Origin: Phytoactinopolyspora limicola
GTDB taxonomy: Bacteria > Actinomycetota > Actinomycetes > Jiangellales > Jiangellaceae
Assembly (NCBI RefSeq): GCF_011320225.1
Contig: NZ_JAAOEN010000001.1
Coordinates: 849,652 to 913,651, forward strand
Direction of reading: 5' to 3'
DNA: 64,000 nt
This document shows, piece by piece, positions 51,764 to 60,541 of the stretch (positions within the stretch are counted from its first letter, which is position 1; the number at the start of each line of letters is the position of its first letter). The notes beneath the pieces are model-generated. The model did not search any database and was not told the origin of the DNA. It worked only from the letters and a program-made list of their open reading frames with translations. A program made the translations under genes and the position numbers.

Positions 51764-51887
51764 CGCAGACCTCGTTCGTCGTCGGATGTCGGACCGCCGC
51801 GACTCCAGCCGTCGACCACGGCGCCGGCGGTGACCGCCGGCGGCTCGGCACTGGTGGAGCCTCGTGTTTTGACCGTGCCGTAGTGTC

Positions 51888-52679
51888 ATGAGCATGGCCA
51901 CGACGGCGACGGCGGACACCACACTACCCGTCGTCCGCGCTGTCCGGTATGTGCAGGCGTTGCGAGAGGGTGGTTCACTTCCCGGGTTGATGGAAACCGA
52001 CAACCTGGGGACGTACGTCGTCAAGTTCCGTGGAGCCGGTCAAGGCACCGCCGCCCTCGTGGCGGAGATCGTGGTGGGAGAGCTGGGCCGCCGCCTCGGG
52101 GTGCGGGTCCCCGAACTGGCTCTCGTGGATCTTGACGATGCGATCAGCCGGCGCGAACCCGACCCGGATATCCAGCAGTTGATGCTGGCCAGCCCGGGAA
52201 TCAATCTCGGGATGGACTTTCTGCCCCGTGCTCTCGGGTACGACGGGCGCGGCGGGCGGCCACCAGCGGATGACGCCGCCGCGGTGTTGTGGCTCGATGC
52301 CTTCACCGCGAACGTGGATCGCAGCTGGCGAAACCCGAACCTGCTGATCTGGCATGGCGACCTGTGGGCGATCGATCACGGCGCCTCGTTGGTCTTCCAT
52401 CATGGCTGGCCCGATGTGTCGGCGTTCGCCGCCAGGGCCTACCCACTGGACGATCATGTATTGGCGCCGTTCGCCGGCCACCTGTCGGCGGCGCATGGCC
52501 GGCTCGCGCCGATGATCACCGACGAGTTGGTATCGGAGGTTATGGCGTTGGTGCCCGACGAATGGCTGCCGGTGCCGCCTGATGTCGACGGCCCAAACGC
52601 GATCCGCCGACGTTATGCCGAATACCTCGGCGAACGGCTGGCCATGGCTGACCGCTGGTTGCCAGGGGCGGCGTCATGA
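51888..52679 (+). CDS. HipA-like kinase family protein
   Basis: 263 residues; ATG 51888 is used, 51894 is possible. Kinase features of the HipA fold: '[20 protein letters not shown]' (Lys), '[20 protein letters not shown]', the catalytic loop '[20 protein letters not shown]' (D-x4-N-x-DR) and the metal Asp in '[20 protein letters not shown]'. It lacks the N-terminal HipA_N region, and no HipB-type antitoxin adjoins. Instead a DUF3037 gene overlaps its stop by ATGA. The pair recurs in actinobacteria and other phyla; toxin activity is unproven. Confidence 0.9.
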   Translation: MSMATTATADTTLPVVRAVRYVQALREGGSLPGLMETDNLGTYVVKFRGAGQGTAALVAEIVVGELGRRLGVRVPELALVDLDDAISRREPDPDIQQLMLASPGINLGMDFLPRALGYDGRGGRPPADDAAAVLWLDAFTANVDRSWRNPNLLIWHGDLWAIDHGASLVFHHGWPDVSAFAARAYPLDDHVLAPFAGHLSAAHGRLAPMITDELVSEVMALVPDEWLPVPPDVDGPNAIRRRYAEYLGERLAMADRWLPGAAS

Positions 52680-53089
52680 CCGTGTGGCATCCCTTCGAAT
52701 ACCTCACCGTTCGGGTCGTCCCGAGGGTCGAGCGGGCGGAATTCGTCAATGTTGGTGTTGTTGTGTATTGCCAAGCGCTCGAGTACCTGGATGCGACGGT
52801 CGACGTCGACCCAGGGCGGTTGATGGCGCTTGATCCTGGCGCCGACGCCAATACGGTGACCGAGGCGGCTACTGCCTACGTCGCACCATGTTGGGCGGCG
52901 TCGGCCGACCCAGCAGCGGCGACAAGCGCCGGAGAACGCTTCCGGTGGATGGCGGCACCACGCAGCACGGTGGTCCAACCAGGCCCGGTGCATCCGGGCC
53001 TGACGACCGATCCGGCCCATGAACTCGATCGCCTGATGGAGCTTCTCGTCCGAGTAGCCCCGGTCTCCCACCGGCAGCCTGGACGTTGA
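52676..53089 (+). CDS. DUF3037 family protein, partner of the HipA-like kinase
   Basis: 137 residues. Begins 'VWHPFEYLTVRVVPRVERAE', then 'FVNVGVVVYCQALEYLDATV' and 'RFRWMAAPRSTVVQPGPVHP', the family hallmark (R-F-x-W-M-A-A-P-R-S-T). It overlaps the HipA-like gene by 4 bp and must be cotranslated. Its role is unknown; being coupled to a kinase, it may be substrate, inhibitor or cofactor. Confidence 0.92.
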   Translation: MTVWHPFEYLTVRVVPRVERAEFVNVGVVVYCQALEYLDATVDVDPGRLMALDPGADANTVTEAATAYVAPCWAASADPAAATSAGERFRWMAAPRSTVVQPGPVHPGLTTDPAHELDRLMELLVRVAPVSHRQPGR

Positions 53090-53101
53090 CCGCGCTCCTG
53101 G

Positions 53102-54319
53102 TCACGGACGCCCGGCACCGTCGGTGGAGAGGTACATGTAGGAGTCGAGCAGTCGTTGTTCGGCGTCGGCCGCGGCCAGCTTGACGGCCCCAAGGGCGAC
53201 GGCGTCGTCACCTAGTGCGGACAATTCCAGTCGGGGGGTGGCTAGTGCACGCACCTGGAGATGATGCGCCACCCTGCTGCGGATGGTTTCGCCGGCGAGG
53301 GTGATCCGGCCACCGATGATCACCAGTTCTGGGTCGATGGCGGCGAGGAAAGGGGCGAAGCCGCGGGCGAACTGCGCGGCCACCTCGTCGATTACTTGGA
53401 GCGCGCGCTGTTCGCCCTGGGTCGCCGCGGCGAGGACGTCGGCAGCTCCGCGGCTCGTGATGTCGCCGAGTTCGCGGGCCCGCCGCACGATCGCGGCAGT
53501 ACCGATAGCGGACTCGAGGGGGCCCAGCCCATCTGGCTGCACACCCTGGGGTTCGGCGGCGAGGTCGACGAAGCCGATCTCGCCGGCGGCGCCGTGGGCG
53601 CCGCGATGGAGCTGGCCTTGGACGAGAACAGCGGCGCCGACCCGGGATCCCCATTGCACCAGGACGAGGTTGTCGGTTGCGCTGCCGGCGCCGATCCATT
53701 GTTCGGCCATCACCGCGAGGTTGACATCGTTGTCGATGTGCACGGGGCAGTCGACGCTCTGCCGGAGCCATCGGGCTAGTTCGAGTGAGTTCCAGCCTGG
53801 CACGGACGGTGCCTGGACGATGGCTCCGCGTCGTTCGTCGACGATTCCGGGTGTACCGACGCCGACGGCGGCGAGTGATGTCGGTTCGACGCCGGCCTCG
53901 TCCAGAGCTCGTACGATGGCCAGCCTGACGTGGTCGAGCAGGTCGGCATGGGTGGTGACGGACGTGATGTCTCGCCGCACATGGGCCACGACCGTTCCGT
54001 TGAAGTCGGCGACGGCGCAGTAGACCTTGTGCGGGCCGACGTCGATGCCGAGGACATGGCGGGCGTCGGCGCGGAAGCGCAGTACTCGGGCCGGTCGTCC
54101 CATTCGGGGGGTGTCGGACTCGGTGGCCTCGACCTCTTCGACCCATCCGTCGGTAGTCAACGTTGATACCGCTGCAGTGACTGTTGGGCGCGATAGGCCG
54201 GTTGCGGCGACCAGTTCCGTGACCCGTGCTGAACCCGTATCACGCAGGGCACGGAGCACCGCGGCGCAGTTGAGCTGCCGGAGGAGCTGGGGCCCTCCAC
54301 TGTGTCCAGATTGTGCCAA
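53102..54319 (-). CDS. ROK family transcriptional repressor
   Basis: 405 residues from TTG 54319, with AAGGGG 5 nt upstream. An N-terminal HTH (about 15-65: 'LRALRDTGSARVTELVAATG', 'LSRPTVTAAVSTLTTDGWVE') precedes the ROK fold: 'HVLGIDVGPHKVYCAVADFN' (ATP-site Asp, Gly), 'VGVGTPGIVDERRGAIVQAP', 'CPVHIDNDVNLAVMAEQW' (catalytic-type Asp) and 'GAHGAAGEIGFVDLAAEPQG'. The usual zinc-binding C-G-x-x-G-C-x-E signature after the last motif is missing, so sugar phosphorylation is unlikely and it acts as a sensor-repressor. Divergent from the ABC sugar operon, with a ROK-type operator between. Confidence 0.92.
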   Translation of the reverse strand: MAQSGHSGGPQLLRQLNCAAVLRALRDTGSARVTELVAATGLSRPTVTAAVSTLTTDGWVEEVEATESDTPRMGRPARVLRFRADARHVLGIDVGPHKVYCAVADFNGTVVAHVRRDITSVTTHADLLDHVRLAIVRALDEAGVEPTSLAAVGVGTPGIVDERRGAIVQAPSVPGWNSLELARWLRQSVDCPVHIDNDVNLAVMAEQWIGAGSATDNLVLVQWGSRVGAAVLVQGQLHRGAHGAAGEIGFVDLAAEPQGVQPDGLGPLESAIGTAAIVRRARELGDITSRGAADVLAAATQGEQRALQVIDEVAAQFARGFAPFLAAIDPELVIIGGRITLAGETIRSRVAHHLQVRALATPRLELSALGDDAVALGAVKLAAADAEQRLLDSYMYLSTDGAGRP

Positions 54320-54355
54320 AGCAACCCCTTGACAGGCCAGATTCGACTATTACAT

Positions 54356-54380
54356 AGTGAGGAAAGTTTCTTTAGTAAGT
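54356..54380. promoter_or_regulatory. ROK-type operator upstream of the sugar ABC operon
   Basis: AGTGAGGAAAGTTTCTTTAG (54356-54375, followed by TAAGT) contains an imperfect dyad around GAAAGTTTC, resembling the TTAGTAAAGTTTCTTTACTAA-like sites bound by actinobacterial ROK repressors. It is 37 bp from the ROK start and about 490 bp from the operon's first gene. Confidence 0.55.
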
Positions 54381-54866
54381 GTAAGCGAGATCTTCGACTC
54401 CGTGGGCGATGGACGGACCAAAGAGGCGAGATCATGATCGATAGGCGTTCCGGACCAGTGTCGAACTTCCCAGCGACGACGATATCGGTACTGGTCGGCG
54501 CCATGGCGTGGGGCGGAGCTCGCAGCGCTGTCCCAGCGGACGACGTCGGCGACAGTGTGGAGGATGCCCGCCTGTTCTACATCCACCGAACCCCGCATGC
54601 TGGTACCGCAGCTCCGGTCCCGGCCACGAGGGCCGGCCAGACGAGTGAATTAACGATCCGCGCCCGGCTCGCCGGGTGTACGATCAACGACCTCATCGAG
54701 GACGACGAGCAGCCGCAGCGCGGCGGTCCAAACCCGCGGCACATCGGGTACGGCATCGTCCGCGCCGGCGGCCGAGGGCACGGTTGGGTACCACGGCCAC
54801 CCCGAGGCGGCCGGGCCTCGAGACTCGCCTAGCGCGAATCCCTTCCTACGTACAGGAGAGCAACAC
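54381..54866. other. Long leader of the ABC operon, no supported gene
   Basis: Short frames run through it on both strands but none has a good ribosome site, family motif or consistent protein composition; the plus frame from 54434 starts 'MIDRRSGPVSNFPATTISVL' and loses character soon after. It may be a long untranslated leader or a decayed gene. No strong hairpin was seen. Confidence 0.35.
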
Positions 54867-56225
54867 ATGTCGAAACCACTTCGCTGGGTGGCCCCGATAG
54901 CGGGGCTAGTTCTAGTGCTCGCCAGCTGCGGTGACAGCGACGACCCGCGTGAGGACACCGAGGCGCCGGACAACGGCGCCGCGGCCGACGACGACAACGG
55001 TGACGAGAACGGCGACGTCGACGGCAACGGTGATGACGTCTCCGGCTCGCTGATCATCGAGAGCTGGCGTAACGACGACCTTGGCATCTGGGAGGACGTC
55101 ATCCTGCCGGCGTTCCACGAGCAGTACCCGGACATCCAGGTGTCGTTCCAGCCGACCGCACCAGACGAATACAACGCCGCGCTGGAGGCGAAATTGCAGG
55201 GCGGTACCGCCGGTGACCTGATCACCTGCCGTCCGTTCGACGTCGCCTTGGACCTCTTCAACGACGGTCACCTCGCGTCCCTGAACGACCTTCCGGGTAT
55301 GGACGCGTTTAGCGATGTCGCCCGCAGCGCCTGGGTGACCGACGACGGCTCGGACGTGTTCTGCGTCCCCATGGCCGCGGTGATCCACGGCTTCATCTAC
55401 AACGCCGAGATCTTCGACGAGCTCGGTGTCGAGGAGCCGACGACCGAGGCTGAGTTCCACCAGCTGCTCCAGGAGATCTCCGACGACGGCACGTATGCAC
55501 CACTGGTCATGGGCACCGCCGACCAGTGGGAGGCGGCCACGATGGGTTTCCAGAACGTCGGCCCGAACTACTGGAACGGTGAGGACGGACGGCAGGCGCT
55601 GATCGCTGGCGAGCAGAGCTTCGCCGACGAGCCTTACGTGGCGACCTTCGAGGAGCTGGCGGCGTGGGCGGACTACTTGCCCACCGGTTATGAGGCGATT
55701 ACCTATCCGGATGCACAGAACCTGTTCACCCTGGGTAACGGTGCCATCTACCCGGCCGGTTCGTGGGAGATCGGACTGTTCCGGGAGCAGGCCGACTTCG
55801 AGATGGGGGTGTTCCCGCCGCCGCTGCCGGAGGGCCAGGACACCTGCTACATCAGCGACCACACCGACATCGCGATCGGCATGAACCCCAACGGTGGCAA
55901 CTCCGAGGCGGCACGGGTGTTCTTGGAGTGGGTGACCAGCGCCGAGTTCGCGAGTCTGTACGCAAGTTCGGTGCCCGGGTTCTTCCCGTTGGCCGATCAC
56001 GACGTCCAGCTCGATGACCCGCTGGCCCAGGAGTTCCTGAGCTGGCGCGACGAGTGCGAGTCGACCATCCGCAACTCCTACCAGATCCTTTCTCGCGGTG
56101 AGCCCAACCTCGAGAACGAGTTGTGGGACCTCAGCGCACAGGTGATCAACGGCACCATCGATCCGGCCGACGCCGCTGAACGGGCGCAGGACGGCCTCGA
56201 GCGCTGGTACGAGCCGCAGCAGTAA
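54867..56225 (+). CDS. Sugar ABC transporter substrate-binding lipoprotein
   Basis: 452 residues with ACAGGAGAGCAACAC before the ATG. The lipobox is 'LVLVLASCGDSDD' (Cys at about residue 22), followed by an acidic Asp/Glu/Asn linker. The extracytoplasmic solute-binding family 1 domain shows 'SLIIESWRNDDLGIWEDVIL', 'FHEQYPDIQVSFQPTAPDEY', 'NAALEAKLQGGTAGDLITCR' and 'LVMGTADQWEAATMGFQNVG', ending 'LSAQVINGTIDPADAAERAQ'. It delivers a mono- or oligosaccharide to the permeases behind it. A strong hairpin follows the gene, so it may be made in excess of the permeases. Confidence 0.95.
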   Translation: MSKPLRWVAPIAGLVLVLASCGDSDDPREDTEAPDNGAAADDDNGDENGDVDGNGDDVSGSLIIESWRNDDLGIWEDVILPAFHEQYPDIQVSFQPTAPDEYNAALEAKLQGGTAGDLITCRPFDVALDLFNDGHLASLNDLPGMDAFSDVARSAWVTDDGSDVFCVPMAAVIHGFIYNAEIFDELGVEEPTTEAEFHQLLQEISDDGTYAPLVMGTADQWEAATMGFQNVGPNYWNGEDGRQALIAGEQSFADEPYVATFEELAAWADYLPTGYEAITYPDAQNLFTLGNGAIYPAGSWEIGLFREQADFEMGVFPPPLPEGQDTCYISDHTDIAIGMNPNGGNSEAARVFLEWVTSAEFASLYASSVPGFFPLADHDVQLDDPLAQEFLSWRDECESTIRNSYQILSRGEPNLENELWDLSAQVINGTIDPADAAERAQDGLERWYEPQQ

Positions 56226-56237
56226 TCACACTGGTCC

Positions 56238-56278
56238 GCGTGCCGGCGGGTGGCCGAGGGAAGCACCCGCCGGCACGC
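56238..56278 (+). terminator. Intercistronic 15-bp hairpin (attenuator)
   Basis: GCGTGCCGGCGGGTG (56238-56252) and CACCCGCCGGCACGC (56264-56278) form a perfect stem with an 11-nt loop between the binding-protein gene and the first permease gene, 12 nt after the stop. It probably reduces read-through or protects the 5' message. Confidence 0.8.
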
Positions 56279-56298
56279 TCTCATGGAAAGGCACCCCC

Positions 56299-57270
56299 AT
56301 GAGTCACACGCAGGCCTCGGGTCCACCCGACGACGCCCCCGCGGACGTCGTCGAGAGTGCACCCACAGCCGTGGTCCGGCCGGTTCCCCGGCGGCCACGG
56401 CAGCGATTCCGCCCGCATTTGCTGGTGTTCCTCCTTCCGGCGGCTGCCGTGTACACGATCTTCATGGTGTACCCGCTGATCGACTCGATGCGGCTGAGCC
56501 TGTACGCCCCGGTGGACGGTGTGCGGGCCTTCGTGGGACTCGACAACTTCGTGCACCTCCTGACCGATGACCTTCTCTCCGCCAGGTTCTGGAACGCGGT
56601 GTGGAACAACCTGGTGTTCTTCGCGGTGCACTTCTTCGTCCAGAACCCCATTGGGTTGCTGCTGGCCGCACTGCTCAGCTCGGCCACACTCAAGGGCCGG
56701 TCGGTCTACCGGACACTGCTGTTCATTCCCACCACGCTGAGCGTGGTGATCGTCGGGTTCATCTGGCAGCTGGTCCTCAACCCGATCTGGGGCCTGGTAG
56801 AGACCCCGCTTCTCGGGCAGTCCAGTACGGCGCTGATCACCTTGTCGCTGATGTCGGTCTGGCAGTACATCGGAATCCCGATGATCCTTTTCTATGCCGT
56901 GCTGATCGCGATCCCCGACGAGCTGCTGGAGGCGGCCAAGGTAGATGGTGCCAACGGCTGGCAAACCTTCTGGCGGGTCAAGTTCCCGCTGGTGTTGCCG
57001 ACCATCGGGATCGTGTCGGTGATCACGTATGTGGCCAACATGAACGCCTTCGACTTGATCTACACCGTCAAAGGTGCCCTCGCGGGGCCGGACTTCTCCA
57101 CGGACATCATGGGAACGCTCTTCTTCCGCACCTTCTTCGGGTTCCAGCTACAACGCGGCTCGTCCACGATGGGCGCCACGGTGGCCACACTGATGTTCCT
57201 GCTCATCCTGGCCGGCGTCTTGCTGTACTTCTTCGTCTGGCAGCGCCGTGTCGAGCACTACGAGCTATGA
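56299..57270 (+). CDS. Sugar ABC transporter permease (MalF/UgpA-like)
   Basis: 323 residues with six helices after a basic, Pro-rich cytoplasmic start. The first helix is 'HLLVFLLPAAAVYTIFMVYP'; the EAA loop that contacts the ATPase is 'DELLEAAKVDGANGWQTFWR' followed by 'VKFPLVLPTIGIVSVITYVA'. The final helix is followed by 'YFFVWQRRVEHYEL'. It forms the channel with the next gene. No ATPase gene is present in the operon, as is common in actinobacteria where MsiK or another shared ATPase is used. Confidence 0.95.
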   Translation: MSHTQASGPPDDAPADVVESAPTAVVRPVPRRPRQRFRPHLLVFLLPAAAVYTIFMVYPLIDSMRLSLYAPVDGVRAFVGLDNFVHLLTDDLLSARFWNAVWNNLVFFAVHFFVQNPIGLLLAALLSSATLKGRSVYRTLLFIPTTLSVVIVGFIWQLVLNPIWGLVETPLLGQSSTALITLSLMSVWQYIGIPMILFYAVLIAIPDELLEAAKVDGANGWQTFWRVKFPLVLPTIGIVSVITYVANMNAFDLIYTVKGALAGPDFSTDIMGTLFFRTFFGFQLQRGSSTMGATVATLMFLLILAGVLLYFFVWQRRVEHYEL

Positions 57271-57280
57271 GGGGGATCTG

Positions 57281-58168
57281 GTGACGACTGTCGTAGACGC
57301 TCAACCCACCCGCCCACCACTGCGGGAGAAGCCGCGCAAGCCGTGGCCGGCCCGTCTCGGCGCCGCTGTTCCACACGTCATTCTGGTCACGTACGTGCTG
57401 ATCGCCTGCGGTCCGATCCTGATGATCGTCATGAACTCCTTCAAGTCGCGGCAGGCGATCTTCGGGGAACCCTTCGCACCTCCGAACGCGTCGACGTTTG
57501 ATCTCAGTGGCTTCGAGACGGTGTTCGACCGCTCCCGGTTCGAGCTGTACTTCCTCAACAGCTTCATCATCACGGTGTGCTCGGTCTTCCTGGTGTTGTT
57601 GCTGGGCTCCATGGCGGCGTTCGCGCTGGCCGAGTACCGGTTCGTTGGGATGACCCTGCTGGCTTTGTACATGGCGGTGGGCATCATGATCCCCATTCGG
57701 CTGGGCACGGTCGGGATCCTCGAGTTGCTCGTCACCATCGGTCTGGTGAACTCGCTTGCCGGGTTGGTGCTCGTCTATACGGCGATGGGGTTGCCACTGG
57801 CGGTCTTCGTGCTCACGTCGTTCTTCAAACAGGTGCCCAAGGAGCTGAAGGATGCCGCCCGGATCGACGGGGCCAACGAGTACCGCGTGTTCAGCCTCGC
57901 GGTACCGCTGATCCGACCTGGCCTAGCCGCCATCGGTATCTACACGATGCTCCCGATCTGGAACGACCTCTGGTTCCCACTGATTCTGGCGCCGGCCGAA
58001 AACGTCCGCACGGTGACGTTAGGCGCGCAAGCGTTCCTCGGCCAGTTCGTCAGCGACTGGAACGCGGTGCTGGCGGTCTTGACCCTGGCGATGCTGCCTA
58101 TGATCGCGTTGTACATCATCTTCTCCAAGCAGTTCGTCCGCGGGTTGACGGGAGGGGCGCTCAAATGA
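57281..58168 (+). CDS. Sugar ABC transporter permease (MalG/UgpE-like)
   Basis: 295 residues from GTG 57281, with GGGGG 5 nt upstream; an earlier in-frame GTG lies inside the preceding gene. Six helices; the EAA loop is 'KELKDAARIDGANEYRVFSL' and then 'AVPLIRPGLAAIGIYTMLPI'. The C terminus 'MLPMIALYIIFSKQFVRGLT' ends with 'GGALK', the signature of this permease type. It starts 10 nt after the first permease and overlaps the first dehydrogenase by ATGA. Confidence 0.95.
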   Translation: MTTVVDAQPTRPPLREKPRKPWPARLGAAVPHVILVTYVLIACGPILMIVMNSFKSRQAIFGEPFAPPNASTFDLSGFETVFDRSRFELYFLNSFIITVCSVFLVLLLGSMAAFALAEYRFVGMTLLALYMAVGIMIPIRLGTVGILELLVTIGLVNSLAGLVLVYTAMGLPLAVFVLTSFFKQVPKELKDAARIDGANEYRVFSLAVPLIRPGLAAIGIYTMLPIWNDLWFPLILAPAENVRTVTLGAQAFLGQFVSDWNAVLAVLTLAMLPMIALYIIFSKQFVRGLTGGALK

Positions 58169-59169
58169 GCCGGACCCGGATCGGCATCGTTGGTGCCGGT
58201 TTTATGGGCACGATCCATGCGGCCGGCTGGGCTACCTGCGCCGACGCCGAGCTGACCGCTGTACTGGCCGGGCCGGCCAGCCCACCGGACACGCTGGCCC
58301 GCCGATACGGGATGCGCGCCTGCGACACCCTCGCCGAACTCCTCGAGCTGGTGGACGTGGTGGACGTCTGCGCCCCGACCGACCTCCATCTCGAGATCAC
58401 CTTGGCGGCGGCTGCCGCTGGGCGGGCGGTGATCTGCGAGAAGCCCTTGGCCCGGACCCCCGACGATGGGGAGCGGATGATCGCCGCCTGCCGCGATGCG
58501 GGCGTCCCGCTCCTGGTGGGGCACGTCGTGCGATTCTTCCCCGAGTACTCCACGTTGAAGGAGGCGGTCGACCGCGGCGACATCGGCGACCCGGCGGTGC
58601 TGCGGTTCACCCGCGCCACCTTCCAGCCGAAGCGCCCGGCGGGCAACTGGTTCGCCGACGAACGACGCTCCGGCGGTTTGGCCCTCGACCTGATGATTCA
58701 CGACCTCGACTACGCCCGGTGGGTGGGTGGTGAGGTCTCGACGGTGTACGCCCGAAGCCTGCGCGCGGCCCGACCCGATACCGCCGCCGACCACGTGTTG
58801 GCTATCCTGCGGCACCGATCGGGCGCCATCAGCCACGTGGAGGCGTCGTGGGCATTCCCGCCGCCAGTCTTCCGGACCCGTGGCGAGGTCGCCGGCACCA
58901 CCGGGGTGCTGACGTTCGACTCCGACCGTACCGCGCCGGTGCGGCCGCTTCTGCGGACGAAGCCGGAGGCCGGCGATACACCGCTGGCGGCCAGCCCGTT
59001 GGCGGAGACCCCGTACGCGACGGAGTTGAAGCACTTCTTGACGGTGCTGCGGGACGGCGCCAAACCGATCGTCACGGCTGAGGATGGGTTGGCCGCGCTG
59101 CGGATCGCCACCGCGGTCGTCGAGTCGATCGGCTCGGGCCGGGCCATCGACATGGAGGTGGCGGCATGA
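58165..59169 (+). CDS. Gfo/Idh/MocA family sugar oxidoreductase (first of two)
   Basis: 334 residues from ATG 58165, in a 4-bp overlap with the permease stop. The Rossmann start is 'RIGIVGAGFMGTIHAAGWAT', the 'EKPLARTPDDGERMIAACRD' motif holds the catalytic-type Lys, and 'GGLALDLMIHDLDYARWVGG' carries the Asp and His of the C-terminal sheet. NAD(P)-dependent oxidation or reduction of a sugar or cyclitol. Paired with a second member, it could carry out a coupled oxidation at one carbon and reduction at another on the imported sugar. Confidence 0.94.
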   Translation: MSRTRIGIVGAGFMGTIHAAGWATCADAELTAVLAGPASPPDTLARRYGMRACDTLAELLELVDVVDVCAPTDLHLEITLAAAAAGRAVICEKPLARTPDDGERMIAACRDAGVPLLVGHVVRFFPEYSTLKEAVDRGDIGDPAVLRFTRATFQPKRPAGNWFADERRSGGLALDLMIHDLDYARWVGGEVSTVYARSLRAARPDTAADHVLAILRHRSGAISHVEASWAFPPPVFRTRGEVAGTTGVLTFDSDRTAPVRPLLRTKPEAGDTPLAASPLAETPYATELKHFLTVLRDGAKPIVTAEDGLAALRIATAVVESIGSGRAIDMEVAA

Positions 59170-60152
59170 GGGTCGGTTTCCTGTCGGCAGCACACGTGCA
59201 CGCCGACGCGTACGTAGCGAACTTCCGCGCCGCCGGAGTAGACGTCGTGGGGGTTGCCGACGACGACGCCGAGCGGGGGGCCCGTTGGGCCGACGAGCAT
59301 GACGTCCCATGGCTGGGTGAGCCGGCCGCGTTGCTCGATGCCGGGGTCGACGCGGTTGCCGTGTGCTCCGAGACGGTGCATCATCGTCGTCTCGTCGAGC
59401 TGGCCGCCGCCGCGGGTGTGGCGGTCTTGTGTGAGAAACCGCTGGCCACCTCCGAGTCGGACGCCCGGGCGATCGTCGAGGTGTGCGCCGCGGCCGGGGT
59501 GCCGCTGATGACCGCCTTCCCGATGCGGTTCAGCCCGCCATTCCAGGAGGTCGCCGAGGTCCTCGCGGCCGGAACCCTGGGGACGGTCCACGCCTGCACC
59601 GGAACCAACCAGAGTGTGCTGCCGACCCACCACGGTGCCTGGTTCGCCGATCCGGACCTGGCCGGCGGCGGCGCCATCATGGACCACACGGTCCACGTCG
59701 CGGACGTGTTGCGGTGGTACACCGGTCAGGACCCCGTCGAGGTCTACGCCGTGACCAACCGGGTTGTGGGCCGTGACGAGGTGGCGGTGGAAACCGGCGG
59801 TCTGCTGATGCTCACCTACGCCGACGGTATGTTCGCCACGATCGACTCCAGTTGGAGCCGGCCGCGAACCTATCCGAGCTGGGGCGGGTTGACGCTGGAA
59901 CTGGTCGGTGAAGAGGGTGTGATCGGCATCGACGGCTTCAGCCAACACCTGACTGCCTACGGCGGCGTACACGGACAGCTCGGCTGGCCGGGGTGGGGAT
60001 CGGACGCCAACCAGGGGCTGATCGACGAGTTCGTCACGGCCGTCCGCGAGGCTCGGACACCCAGCGTGACCGGTGAGGACGGACTAGCCGCGACGAGGGT
60101 GGCGCTGGCCGCGTATCGTTCGGCCGCGAGCGGCCAACCCGTCAGTCTGTGA
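59166..60152 (+). CDS. Gfo/Idh/MocA family sugar oxidoreductase (second of two)
   Basis: 328 residues from ATG 59166, overlapping the previous stop by 4 bp. 'FLSAAHVHADAYVANFRAAG' replaces the usual GxGxxG; 'VLCEKPLATSESDARAIVEV' holds the Lys; 'GAWFADPDLAGGGAIMDHTV' and 'HVADVLRWYTGQDPVEVYAV' the substrate-side Asp and His. The opening 'SAAHVHADAY' is characteristic of a separate subgroup from the first enzyme, so the two likely take different substrates or steps. Last gene of the operon; its end overlaps the convergent RidA gene by 11 bp. Confidence 0.93.
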   Translation: MRVGFLSAAHVHADAYVANFRAAGVDVVGVADDDAERGARWADEHDVPWLGEPAALLDAGVDAVAVCSETVHHRRLVELAAAAGVAVLCEKPLATSESDARAIVEVCAAAGVPLMTAFPMRFSPPFQEVAEVLAAGTLGTVHACTGTNQSVLPTHHGAWFADPDLAGGGAIMDHTVHVADVLRWYTGQDPVEVYAVTNRVVGRDEVAVETGGLLMLTYADGMFATIDSSWSRPRTYPSWGGLTLELVGEEGVIGIDGFSQHLTAYGGVHGQLGWPGWGSDANQGLIDEFVTAVREARTPSVTGEDGLAATRVALAAYRSAASGQPVSL

Positions 60153-60516
60153 CCGCGGTCACCTCCACTTCCACCACAGCCGCCGCTGGCGTCAAACCCG
60201 TGACCTGAACTAGGGTGCTGGCCGGCCGGATGTGGCCGAACGTTTCGGCGTGCGCGTTGCTGACGCCCTCGAGGTCGGACATGTCGACGATGTAGACCGT
60301 CGTGCGGACAACGTCGGAGAGGCTGGCGCCCACGTCGGCCAGAGCACCATTGATGATCGACAACGCGCTGCGAGTCTGGGTGTAGGCGTCGCCGCCGAGA
60401 TCGGCGCCGCTGGCGGTAGTGCCGGAGACGTACACCTGGCCACCCACCCGGACCGCGCGTGAATACCCATAGGTTTCCTCGAACGGATTTCCAGAGCTGA
60501 CGTTCCGCCGGAACAC
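60142..60516 (-). CDS. RidA/YjgF family protein
   Basis: 124 residues from GTG 60516 with GGGAG 7 nt upstream. Conserved: 'YGYSRAVRVGGQVYVSGTTA', 'GDAYTQTRSALSIINGALAD', 'VVRTTVYIVDMSDLEGVSNA' and the Arg of 'HIRPASTLVQVTGLTPAAAV'. RidA proteins hydrolyse reactive enamine/imine intermediates (2-aminoacrylate) made by PLP enzymes. It converges on the ABC operon and precedes nothing obvious; likely a housekeeping role. Confidence 0.93.
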   Translation of the reverse strand: MFRRNVSSGNPFEETYGYSRAVRVGGQVYVSGTTASGADLGGDAYTQTRSALSIINGALADVGASLSDVVRTTVYIVDMSDLEGVSNAHAETFGHIRPASTLVQVTGLTPAAAVVEVEVTAVTD

Positions 60517-60541
60517 GGTATGTCTCCCAGGACGAGAAGTA

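Noticed and set aside
54302-54832. Gene upstream of the sugar-binding protein
   Set aside because: No ribosome site, no consistent composition and it spans the ROK promoter region. Treated as leader or remnant.
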